Part shown: positions 11,967-22,759 of the stretch, piece by piece | Numbering within the stretch: the stretch's first letter is position 1 | Layout of the letters: each line of letters starts with the position of its first letter | Assembly (NCBI GenBank): GCA_001931875.2 | Contig: MSJH02000625.1 | Location: forward strand, 248,001 to 312,000 | DNA from: Byssochlamys sp. IMV 00236 | Taxonomy: Eukaryota > Ascomycota > Eurotiomycetes > Eurotiales > Thermoascaceae | Direction of reading: 5' to 3' | Length of the DNA stretch: 64,000 bases | The notes under the pieces: generated by a model | Databases searched by the model: none | Told to the model about the DNA's origin: nothing | The model's input: only the letters and a program-made list of their open reading frames with translations | Made by a program: the position numbers and the translations under genes

Positions 11967-13999
11967 ATAATGATGTCTGAACGAGAAGGGACAACTTGGA
12001 TAGGGGTTAAAGCCAACGGCACCCTTGTACGATGTCAGCTATGGATTTCAGGGAACGAGGCCTTTTGAGGGTGGAGGAGAGTCAAGAGAGCATAGGAGGG
12101 AGAGCTTGGTTCGTTTGCTCAGAAGCTGTCGGTGTGCTGGGCATGCCTCCATAGCGGAACGAGTGGACCTTCCGGTCTTTCCCCGTGTTAACCTTGGCTC
12201 TCTGTCTACCATAAACCACGGAAATGCAGGCCCATTTCCCCAAAAAAACCAAACCAAAACAAAACAAAGCAAAAAAAAACGATAATCTCATCTATCAGTC
12301 GTTACTGGAGTTTTCGGGACCGGTTCCTGCGGCGATACGGCACGAGCCATCTTTTCTTATGTCCCTTCGATTTGAAATCTGCAGTGTTTCTTTTGACGTC
12401 CGGGATTGTCGACATAGGCTGCTGGTAATGGGACACGTTTCCTCTGTTTGCTGGATAGACCTGCATCATACTGCTCCCGAAGAGTGCAGCTGGCTATCGA
12501 GATGTGAGGAGTACTGCTGTGGATCAGTTTGTGCGACATAATCTATCGACCAACCGTCTCCAACTTTCTCTGCTCTACTGGCTGGCCATTACGACGATTG
12601 TGGGTTATTCGATGCGACTGCGGCCAATTCTCGACAACTTACGTGAACAAACCGTTTCCTTTCTTCACTACTCGACAAAACATGATTGATGGAATAAGAG
12701 AGACGGTGCGATTTGTGATGTGGATCATTGGAAAAGTAACAGCAAGTCTGTTTGAAGACACGATCATCCTAACGTGATGAGATGCAATTGGCGTTAATAT
12801 CTTGATTTGCATTGCACTCCTGCATCCTTGGGGTTTCTAGCTCGGATATCGCTTAGACGGTCCTTTAGCATTGCGTTGGGAGTACTCTTCTCTTAATGGG
12901 CTCATTTCTTCTTCTTTTTTTTCTTTTTGCATCATACTCATTTCAACTCAGTCGTTCTTTGTTTTTGTAATTTTGGCATAGACCAAGGTCGAACCTACCC
13001 ATGGAAGGAAGGCTGGTGACTTCCTGAACAGAAAAATAGCAACTGTTTACAGCATATCTCATTCATTCCTACTATGTATTATTTCAAATCTATCCCATCT
13101 TTGTCTAGCATGTTTCACTTCCATAGCGAGTATGAATATTTAGTTCTATTTTCTTCCTTATTCTCCATGGCAGTCGTCCCTGCGGCTTTAAACACAATGG
13201 AGGTAAAGGAGGTAAATTGTTATCAAGATCGAGACCTCGGGTCTCAGGCAACAAGGCTATCTTCTTATAGGATTGACCAACCAACCACTTTCTTCCCCCT
13301 ACATATATAACTCCTCATTACTGGATGAAATATTGCCGTGCAATATCCAACTTCCAATAAAAGAACTGGATTGCCCGTTCTCCATTAACCTGCAGGATAT
13401 AAATATCTATAGAGTAAGACTATTTAACTATTCAATCGATTAACTTTAGACATGTGATGAAGAGATAGGGTTATTAGTTCTTTAGTTATTTCTTTATGCC
13501 CTAGAACATGGGGCAAATGGTATAGATTGAACCTTAGTTAATGAACTAATTGTTTGCCTAACTTTAGATGTAGAGGGGGGTTAGATTCTAATTATACGAT
13601 GAGTCTAGCCCCCCCCATCGTATAGAATATACTAGCTGTGCATTGTACATATATACATGTATATATGATATCTTGTCATATTTCCATTACATCATTAAAC
13701 TACGAGATACAATGATCGTCCCGTAGCATTTTTCGAACTCGCAGCAAGAGCTTCAAGTGCTCAAATAATTATGCCGCCTGTCCGGTTATTTCTAAGAGAG
13801 CTCCTGGTCCACATAATCGAAAAACGCCAGACATACATGTGAAACAGTAAGAGAAACAGACATCAAGGTGAAAAAAAAAAAGAATAGAAAAGAAAACACG
13901 ACTTAGCGCAAGACAAATTTAACACGCACCTTCTGTCAAGTAATGAGAATCCTGTCCTGTCAAGGCGGTGTCCTGCCAAGGCGGAGGAATTTGAAGAAA
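11967..13999. other. gene-poor interval
   Basis: This lies between the small Cys/His protein and the 3' end of a zinc-cluster gene. It contains an A/C-rich low-complexity tract at 12240-12281 and AT-rich DNA from about 13.3 to 13.9 kb, including a C7 run near 13610 and an A-rich tract near 13870. I could not build a supported gene here. Confidence 0.6.
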
Positions 14000-14825
14000 T
14001 CACGTCAGAAAATGCGCCGCGTCCAGGTCATTGACAAAGGCAAAGTTGGGATCGAGATAAGTCATCGAAGCGGTAGAAGATACCCTGTGGCCAGGCTCAG
14101 TACCGATTGTACTCGCTTCGAGTCCCAGACCGAGATCGTTCACAGGTCCATGTGATCCGTCATTTACCTGACTGAAGCTTGGAAATGGATTGCCAATGTA
14201 ACCGATCGGCTGCGCCAATGGCTGCTGGGGTGCATCGTCTATCACGTATGAAGACAGTGGATCGCAGGTCGATGCACTCACGTCGGGCGGAACAGTGGGT
14301 GGATTCAAAACCATCTTATCGGGAGAAAACTAAGTGCAGCGGTCCGCAAAATTATTAGATTCTGACAGACCCAGGTAGGAAGTACATTGGGAGGTGGTGG
14401 ATGCACCGAGGGATTTCGCACCTTTTCAAGAACCGTCTGCGCTGCCAGCCGACTCAAAGGATCGGTACTGGCGAGACTGATGTGCGATAAGACGGCCTCA
14501 TACTCGGCCTCTTTTCTCGAGAGCAGCTCGAATCGTCTGCGTGAATAATGAGCGATCTCGCCTCCCTTTTGACACGGAGGAATTGCTAGTAATACTATAC
14601 ATACCTGTTGCGCTCTTCGCGTTTTCCACCCGTGTAGACACACTGAACATGCGAGTCCTTGCATTGACCACAGGCTGGCCAGCCTTCGTCGCATTTCGCC
14701 TTTCGCGCACGACATGACTGGCACGCGCGAGAAGCGCGCCGCCGCTGGGGCGGTGTATGGTCACTGAGAGACTCAGATCGAGTGTGCAACCGCGGGATAG
14801 GTATCTTTGACCGAGAATATGCCAT
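14000..14825 (-). CDS. small Zn(II)2Cys6 transcription factor
   Basis: A 233-residue nuclear regulator. Exons are 14605-14825, 14386-14536 and 14000-14329, with introns of 68 and 56 nt. The zinc cluster is in exon 1: ACQSCRARKAKCDEGWPACG followed by QCKDSHVQC, spacing C-x2-C-x6-C-x6-C-x2-C-x6-C. It is preceded by a basic arm (QRRRASR). The linker GGKREERNR runs through the first intron into RFELLSRKEAEYEAVL, a short coiled-coil-like dimerisation segment. The C-terminal ~110 residues are Pro/Ser/Asp-rich with no fungal-specific regulatory domain, so the protein is unusually short for the class. The second intron (donor GTACTT) is weaker; reading through it would end the protein soon after at PIRWF. 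The target genes are unknown. Confidence 0.82.
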
Positions 14826-16635
14826 GGTTGAAAATCGGCGCTGGCAACGTGGATTTGAAATTTGGGAAGAATGAGATGTAGAGAAGAAGGACAGAATGTT
14901 AGAGAGAGACGATGTATCCTCTTCTTTTCTACAACGGGTGACATCACTCTCATCATGTGATCGTTTAGTGAACGATCGCTACCAGGTTTGATAACTGAAC
15001 GCATTCTAGCGTGGTCCCCCCTGGTAGTTATGGATTAATTATTATTATTATACAGCGGGGTTGAAATACCTCATGTTAATCAAGGGGGCTAGCTTCTACT
15101 AAGCAGTGTTCAGTAGCTCACCCTGAAACGCACATCTCATAGGCGCGATAATCCTACCAGTGGTAGATAGTAAACCTTAGAAACCGCGTTTACTGGTATG
15201 AGAGAGAGGACATAGGATCTACCGGTTTTGGCAATTGGTTGATATTAAATTACGTACCCCGCAAGGTGATGGTAAGTAGTAGTAGTAGTAGTTACCTAGT
15301 TAGTACTGTAGTGTGTTCCGCATTCGTTAGCATAAGCGATAGGCAAATGACTTGGAAGATCTCGTAACTCGCTACGCCACTCGTTCAAAAGGGCGAATCC
15401 CTGATTCGATCTCCCCGGAACCGTCCCATAAATTTCAGGTTTTGTTGGGATAAGCTAGATTAGTTCCGGGAATGGAGATTGGCTACTACGATTATCGAAC
15501 GGTTATTCAGATTTTTGCTCTGAAATCAAGCACATACATATGTATGTACATCCACGCACTAGAGAGTTATAGCTGGCAATTAGAGAATCCAATGACGATA
15601 ATGAAGAATGGTTAAAGTGGGACAGAGTGTAGATAGATAGGTACGCTTGAGGTAACTCTGCAGGAGGATTCAATGCCTGTCGATATGAGATATGCCAAGG
15701 AAAATACGGAGTGTGGCATTAGATGATGGCTTTCTGCCACTCGACCAAAAAGGAGAACTCCTAGTTGGCGAGACTCTACCTGGACCTCTAACATTAGACT
15801 ACCAATCACCCTCTCGAGAACTCAGGGCGAGACAGGTTCAAGTTACTTGTCCAGTTCCATAGATTGGCATCTGTATACCAGAAGACATATAAGGATAGAC
15901 ATTGATTCAGCATAGACGTTTGTCATTTAGAGGGTGTTATTAGGTACTTTTGAAGGTCTTGATTCATCTTGAATTCGATTATCTAGGCACTATCTATTGA
16001 TTTAACTTGGCTGCCTACCTAGACAACATCACTAGACCACGATTGTCGTATGCTATCGTCCACTTGTCATAAAATCTGACAGTTCCTGTCTTGTGAATTG
16101 AATGCCACTGTCTGGCGGCACGCAGAAGATAGACAGCAAGTAAGACGACGATACACGACCTTGTCATTCTTTCCCACCTGGACGTATCCTCAAATGTATC
16201 CATATTGAGGAGATACGTAGCGGGTATTCATGTGTTGGCCTTGTCAAGCGACTCGGCGTTCTTCCCGTGCTTTTTTTAATCAAGGGATAAGCATGATATG
16301 AAGATGAGAAGCAACGCGTAACGAAGACCAGCTTTGCCACGGGCCGTGTGCTTTCCGTCATCGCCATCATCATCCCATGTAGGGAAGAAGACGTTCCACC
16401 GAGATATTGGCCGTGCTGGTTTTTCTTTTTCTTGATATTTTTGTTCTTGGAAGAAAAAAAGAATAAATTAATGCACATGCGAACGACGTGTGCGCGCGGG
16501 TCGACTTCTCGAAGTGAATGGCTCTGATGTGATGCCGTAACTCGAGAACTGTTCGAGAAGTGTAGGTTTTCAACGATCTCTCTCATATTGAAAAGGTCGG
16601 ACATTCCATCAAGATCGATGGTCCCTTTGCTTGGC
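14826..16635. other. intergenic, no supported gene
   Basis: AT-rich interval between two minus-strand genes. It has an (AGT)n run near 15277-15292 and an inverted CGAATC/GATTCG pair near 15394-15410. The pair superficially recalls a tRNA T-arm but lacks a partner cloverleaf. The last part before 16636 would be the 3' region of the glycogen-binding-domain gene. Confidence 0.55.
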
Positions 16636-17485
16636 TTATCTCCGGACGACGATGCCCTGTCGACGAGCAGCGCTCTTTGCGACTCTATAGTCGTGATCGG
16701 ACTCCGCGTCGGACGAACAGTCTGATCCCTCAGATGACTCGGTGAAGTATCCGCATCGGCTACCGCCACAGTCTAACTTGACACGGTCTCCCTTGCGGGT
16801 AATACCGTATCTCTCGCAACGGCAGATGGGCGTGGGCGGGTCACTCATAGAAGACAGCGAAGAGGGGGACGAGCTATCTGATCGAGAGGAGAGCGACGAG
16901 CCGACGGAACTAGGCGGGCTGTTCGAGTAGTACCCGTCCGAGAGGCGGGATGATGCGAGTTGGTCCGCGAGTTCTTCGACGATGAAGTCATCTTCGCGGA
17001 TTTGGCGCGACTCGTAGGGTTTCGAGGGTCTTGGGTGTTGGATCTTGGATGGCGATAGAGCGCGGCCTTTAGGAATATCGGTCGATTGGCGTCGGGAGTG
17101 GTGGCTGGAAGACGTGGGACTACGCGGGTCAGGCACGTCCAAGACGTTGAGCTTTCGTCCGGTGGTTTTCTCAACGGTGTATTCTTGCGCGGGGTCGTGG
17201 GAAACGTGGTAGCCGTCCATGATATACTTTATGATTTAGTTAATCCTGGGGATTGGAAGTGAAATAACTGACGAGGGAGATGGGTAGACTTACGTAGTAC
17301 CAATACCGCCCACCCAGCTTGAGCATCGATGTCTGAAAGCGGAACTTGCCTGTCCATGATCCCGACTTCGAAGTATCCTTGGAAAGAGGGAGTTGGCGAG
17401 AATACTTATCCCATGATCCGACGAGGTGGACCGTCTTGACGTTGGCAGAGGTCCGAAGAGAGAAGTTGAGCTGCACAGTCGCCAT
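16636..17485 (-). CDS. protein with N-terminal AMPK-type glycogen-binding (CBM48-like) domain
   Basis: A 260-residue protein encoded by exons 17294-17485 and 16636-17226, with a 67-nt intron (donor GTAAGT). Residues 1-95 form a carbohydrate-binding module of the AMPK-beta type: VQLNFSLRTSANVKTVHLVG, the WDKYSRQLPL turn, GSWTGKFRF, and GRYWYYYIMDGYHVSHDP continuous across the splice. A long Ser/Pro-rich low-complexity middle follows. Near residues 205-230 is a cysteine motif, CRCERYGITRKGDRVKLDCG then GSRCGYF, which could bind a metal. There is no kinase-interacting beta-subunit C-terminal domain, so it is not a canonical AMPK beta subunit. It may tether something to glycogen; the partner is unknown. 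The splice is strongly supported by the restored YWYYYI motif. Confidence 0.82.
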
Positions 17486-20228
17486 TATGGATGCAGTAAC
17501 GAATTGTATAAAAAAGGTGAAATAGAAATAAATATTAGATTATGATTCCCGTAGAAGGAGGGCCGTAAGGTCGTTAAACAATGGACGAAAGACGATAAAA
17601 TTAAAGAGATATATGTTGTCGACGATTCGGTGTCGGAGACAGAGCTTCCTCAGCGGAAACCAGGAGGTTTGCGAAAGATGTATCTAGCGATGGGTCTTCA
17701 CGAGATGCAAGCCAGCGTGTTGGCTTGACTGGCTAACAGAGTCGAAGATATGGTCGAGAGATTTGGTAGATACCGTCTGCGATTGAGATCGAGCCACAAT
17801 GGCAACCGGACGGGTTCGAGAGAAGATGAAATTGACAAGAGACTACCGGAGACTCTCGAAATGATTAACTTCGACGAGAAGTAAAAGAAGACCGAATGAC
17901 TAGGTAGATCGCGACAAGACACGAATTTGAAGTGACAACTTTTTTGGCGTGGATCCTTCGTCCAACACTGCAGTCGAGAAACAGTATTAACCCTCCACAC
18001 GAAAATCAACCTGACCGAAACTTCAGGCCCGAGCAAGGCAGAGCTGTAAAAAACAACAAGATGGACGTCGAACCAGCGACGTTGTAATTAAAGCAGTTTG
18101 TTGGTTTTTGGTTTGTATAGTTCGAAAGTCAAGGAGACAACCCGATTAATACCGGCCACAGATAGACAAGAGCACTGCTCGTTTGTCTATTACTTTTGTT
18201 TGTTGGATTGGCGGTGGACGTATGTATGTATGTATGTGGTTCAGAAAGATGCAACAAAGCAAAGCAATTGAACAATTAGATTATAGAGATCAGAACCACG
18301 AACAGACAAACAAAAACGGTTGCAACCAGTGCTAACCGGGGGACTTCCGAACTATGGGCAGCTCTGGAAAAGGCAAAAGCTTGCTGGAGAAGAAAAGGAA
18401 GAAAAAGAGACTTGGAGCTGGGGCGATCAAGCAGATTATATGGACGACGAGATGCTGCTATCCGGTGGTTCACATTCATCCCGGCGATCAGCCATCATCA
18501 ATCCATCCATCGGCCATCTTCTGCAGGCGATTGTGATGGTCGTCCACCACTGCCAATGACGGGATCAGCTCAAAGAGGGGGAAACAAGCCAAGCATCTAG
18601 AATACCGACCCTATTGGTGACTGCGCTGCAGAGGGCGTCGACTGACGATTTTGTGATCGTCCCAAAATAGAGTCTCCGTCGGCTTCTCGTCCACTATTTT
18701 TGGTGTTCGTCGCGATCACATCGCATCGGGGCTTTCGTGCGCCAACCAGAGTACGATATTTAGCGCCCGGCACCCCTCCAGGCATAGAACGCCCATCCAG
18801 TCACCTTTCGCAATCGACCAGCAGCCAGGATGGCACACACGAGAAGCACAAGACTAGATGGACATCCTGGGAGACCAAGGGAGCTAAGGCCCTAGGCCTG
18901 TTATCATCCTGTCCACTCTCGAGCCATGCGATCATGTTGGTTTCCGCTATACGGACCGCAACCTTGAGTTATGGAGTTCATATGGACGCATGCATACGGT
19001 TTGTTAATAACTATCCTCGACAACTGTCATATATCTAGCCAGATTCTGGAATAGCGGTTCCACTGCAGCTGAGGGGAACACAATGTTCTCGGGAAGATGC
19101 ATACCGCTAAAGATGCTAGCACTGAATGATGTATAGTACATCTGCATCATCTATACAACTCCAATCTCCTACTCTCGACGTGCTAAGGATATCCTTTAAT
19201 GATGGTCAGAAAATGCCCACTATGATTAGCAATAACGGACCAAGATGGACTGCATCTTTGGAGTCTGCATTGATACAGATGTATGTATCTGGATACATCA
19301 TCTTAAGTTTATGTAGTATAACCTTCCTACAGACACTCTGTCAGGTTATTTCACGAGCAATCGGTGATCATGTCCCAGGATCACCTCTTCTAATTACGAA
19401 TTCCGCATGGAGACGTCCGGGTTTGACCTAGAAACTTGCATGATGGCTCCCACCTTGCCTGAACACATACTACTCCAACAGGCATCCCTATGGGACCAAG
19501 GCGGGCTCCAGAGTTGGCATTGGCTTTTCCGAGTTCCTCGTGAGCATTACCCCTCTCTCTGTCAAAGGTCAGCGGGACAGATCGGAGACTTGTCGAGAAT
19601 ATGTTGCTAAGGAAAGCGTTCATTGGATTGATGATGCGTGCGACGTGCGAGTAGACGAACTCGGAAAGATTCAAGCATCTGTAAGACGGAGCTACTCAGT
19701 CAGTCGCCTACAGCTAGACGCCCAGGATTTGTTAGATAGTGCAAGGTCACTTGTACCATTTGCCAGGGTCCCTAATAGTTAACATTACCTTCGCTTTATG
19801 ATGAACCCCGACAATATCTTGGCCGAAACAGATGGCCAGCAGACTAGACACTCCCTATTAAGTCTATTATGTAAGGGACAATCTTACTGTTCAAGCTGAT
19901 TGTATATTTATACTTGACAGTATCCATGGATCTGGTCAAACTCATGCCTACATCTCCCGTGTGGGTTTGGTATTGCTAAGTGTCTCCGCGCCGGCGCCAT
20001 TTGAGAGTATCGCGGGAAGTTAAAAATGTAGCAGTTTGCAATTATTCAGTGACAGATCATACTCCTTTTAGTTAACTAGTTAACTAGTTCAGTTTAATCT
20101 TCGAACATGTAAGCGAATTCCAGAAACGGCTAGTACATAACATTTGAATTTGGACAAATAAACCGCATTTTATTGGCACCTGTTTTCGTTCATTGACAGA
20201 AGAGACCCCTGGTAGACCAAACCAAACC
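17486..20228. other. 2.7-kb divergent intergenic region
   Basis: This separates the starts of the glycogen-binding-domain gene (minus) and the P450 gene (plus), and so holds both promoters. It includes a (GTAT)n tract at 18219-18237 and a GTTAACTAGTTAACTAG duplication near 20070-20090. No open frame shows conserved protein features. Confidence 0.55.
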
Positions 20229-21924
20229 ATGTCAGGAACTATATCTGTAGGAGTCATCCTATTAATTATTCTACTAGGGAGTGCATTGTATCTCTACCAG
20301 AAATACGACACGCCAGATCCTCTTGAGCCTCCTCTTATTCATAGCAAAGTCCCCGTGATTGGCCATGTTGTCGCGTTCATACATTATGGAATCGAATATT
20401 TTTCGATGCAGAGGTACTTATTTGCTCTATATTACAGCACATTGAATGTCGTTCATACACATACTTATCTTTCATACGAATACTAACCAATGACACCAGT
20501 TCAAAATGCTCTTTGCCAATCTTCACGTTAAAAATGCTCAATAACAAAGTTAGCGTGATCACATCCCCCGACTTGGTATCTGCCGTCAAGCGCAATCACC
20601 GAACGTTATCTTTCGATCCAATTTTCACCAGTGCTGCAGAGCGCCTTGCGGGAGTTCAAGGCTCCGCTCTTGAACTTCTGCGGGAGACAGCGTCTGGCGG
20701 CAAAGGACTCGGGAATGAGGTTGTTCAGGCGATGCATCCCTCTCTTCTGGGTGATGGATTAGACCATATGAATCGACGGATGATCGACGTTCTTAATGGA
20801 AGCATTGATGAGCTCGCATTATATCCGAATCGTCGGATCGATCTGGTTGAATGGTGTCGTAATGCTATGACTATTGCCAGTACGGATGCTGTCTATGGTC
20901 CACTGAATCCGTACAAATCACGTACTATTCAGGATGCATTTTGGTACTTCTCACAGTCACTCACTATCATATATAGGTCGCCAGCTTACTTGATGAGTAT
21001 TATAGGGACGTTGAATCCAACCTTAGCTTATTAATGATAAATATAGCTGGTTGGATCACTGCACGGAAGGCCCGGAAAGGGAGAGAGTTGCTCGTTAAAT
21101 CCTTCATTCGGTACTATCAAGAACACGGACATGACGATGCTTCTCCACTAGCATATGCCCGATTCAAGACACAACATGACCGTGGAGCGACTTTGGAAAA
21201 TATTGCTCGGCTCGAGTCCGTAATGGGGCTCGGGATACTCTCAAACACAGTCCCGACTGGATTTTGGACAATCTTTGATATCTATTCTCGTCCAGCACTG
21301 CTGGAGGCTATCAGAGACGAGATTCGTCAGGGAGCCCTCTCGGTTGATTCTACTGGACAACACGTACTAGACCTAGCCGATATTCGGAATAACTGCCCTC
21401 TACTACTTTCATCCTTCCAGGAGACCCTTCGACTCAGGTCCAATTCCGGACAAGTCCGCGTAGTATATGAAGATACAACTCTGGACGATCGCTGGTTACT
21501 GAAAAAGGGTTCAATCATTGCGGTCCCAGCCGCGACAATCAACCGGAACAAACCAGCATGGGGCTCTAACGTCGAGGAATTCGATCCCTGGAGATTTACG
21601 AAACTGGGCGAGTCGGCGGATAAGAGACAGAAAGCATCTGCGTTCCTTTCATTTGGAATATCTCCCAGTATTTGCCCGGGTCGGCACTTCGCCACGGGAG
21701 AAATCTTGGCTCTAGTAGCAATGCTTATCTTGCGGTTTGATATCAGCCCCGTGACAGGTCCATGGAAGGAACCGAAGACGAATACGAAAGCAGTGGCGGC
21801 ATCGTTGAGTCCCCCGGTTGAATCTGTGGATGTGACTTTTTCAGAAAGAGAAGAATTCAAAGGACAGAAATGGATATTTAGAGTGACGCCTGGAAAAGGA
21901 CGGTTTGGGTTGATAATCGGTTAA
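20229..21924 (+). CDS. cytochrome P450 monooxygenase, CYP7/CYP8-like class
   Basis: A 519-residue membrane-anchored heme-thiolate monooxygenase. Exons are 20229-20413, 20500-20996 and 21047-21924. The second intron (50 nt, GTATTA...ATATAG) removes an apparent stop at about 21032 and restores YLMTGWITARKARKGRELL, so the gene is intact. The N-terminus (SVGVILLIILLGSALYLY) is a single membrane anchor. The K-helix ETLRLRS, a PERF-region FDPWRF and the heme loop FLSFGISPSICPGRHFATGE with the ligand Cys are all present. The I-helix reads MGLGILSNTVPTGFWTIF and lacks the usual acidic residue-Thr pair. It has the N-T-V-P-x-x-F-W form seen in CYP7/CYP8 and their fungal relatives. The substrate is unknown. 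No reductase, synthase or other biosynthetic gene lies beside it. Confidence 0.9.
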
Positions 21925-22759
21925 ATGCATGATAGACCGTATATATTGATAGCAGATGTTTAATTATATACGTCACGATAGACTCGGATATATCATATCC
22001 ATAACACTAAATCCCATCCAATGCTTCTTCAAACATCGTTACATGAACTCTCGCAGCACATCAATTCCTCTTCCCACCCCTCCGTTCCGGTACTCCAACT
22101 TTAACCACGTCCCTCCAACGTTGTTGTAGGTGCCATATGCCCCAATTCCCTTTCACTGTTGAGTATCTATAAAGATAAAAATTAAAATCAGAAATAAAAG
22201 ATTTTATAGAGATGAACCTATTTCTCCAGAAAGCTAGTTTATAATGAATTTAGCGGTCTAGCTGAAGGAACCAGGAGAGCTTGCAGTCTGATCTATGCGG
22301 AATGCTAATTGTCAGATCGAGATGGCTTTATTTAATTTATTTTGCAACATATGTAAAATACAGGTTTTGAGGGCTAAAGACACGGTTACTACCCTCCACG
22401 CCTATCAAGCAAGAGAACGAGCAATCGTCCAAATCCAATTTCAACAGCCGACGAAATATCTACGGCTGTCCCACTCTATTCCCGCATCCCGTAGAGAACA
22501 AAAATAGGAAAAGCTGATAACAAATTCGCTGTGCGCCAGATGATGCCAAGGTGCCATTCTCGGAAAGACATCGCGGAAAGACCAGAGAAGGGAATACGAG
22601 TAATATATGATTTTTGAGTCCTGGGTGAAGCCTGTGAAGAATTATGAATAATTACAACGCAGTATCCACCAAGACCCCCAGCTACCTGCCAGTAGGTAGC
22701 GAACAGATGATGGGAGACCGACGGGCTAGTCGATGATCTGAGACTGATAATCAATCTGA
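21925..22759. other. intergenic between convergent genes
   Basis: The 3' regions of the P450 (plus) and RPB2 (minus) meet here. The stretch is AT-rich and I see no gene. Confidence 0.6.

Noticed and set aside
15340..15430. tRNA-like CGAATC ... GATTCGATC signals
   Set aside because: No cloverleaf with matching acceptor, D and anticodon stems could be drawn on either strand.
16164..16769. Minus-strand 201-codon open frame
   Set aside because: It overlaps the 3' end of the glycogen-binding-domain gene in another frame, has low-complexity Lys/Asn content and no motif.
17698..18036. Minus-strand 112-codon open frame upstream of the glycogen-binding-domain gene
   Set aside because: No conserved features; more likely part of the leader or promoter.
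21028..21034. Apparent stop and frame change in the P450
   Set aside because: A 50-nt intron (20997-21046) with GTATTA donor and ATATAG acceptor removes the stop and restores the conserved TARKARKGRELL sequence, so it is not a pseudogene.
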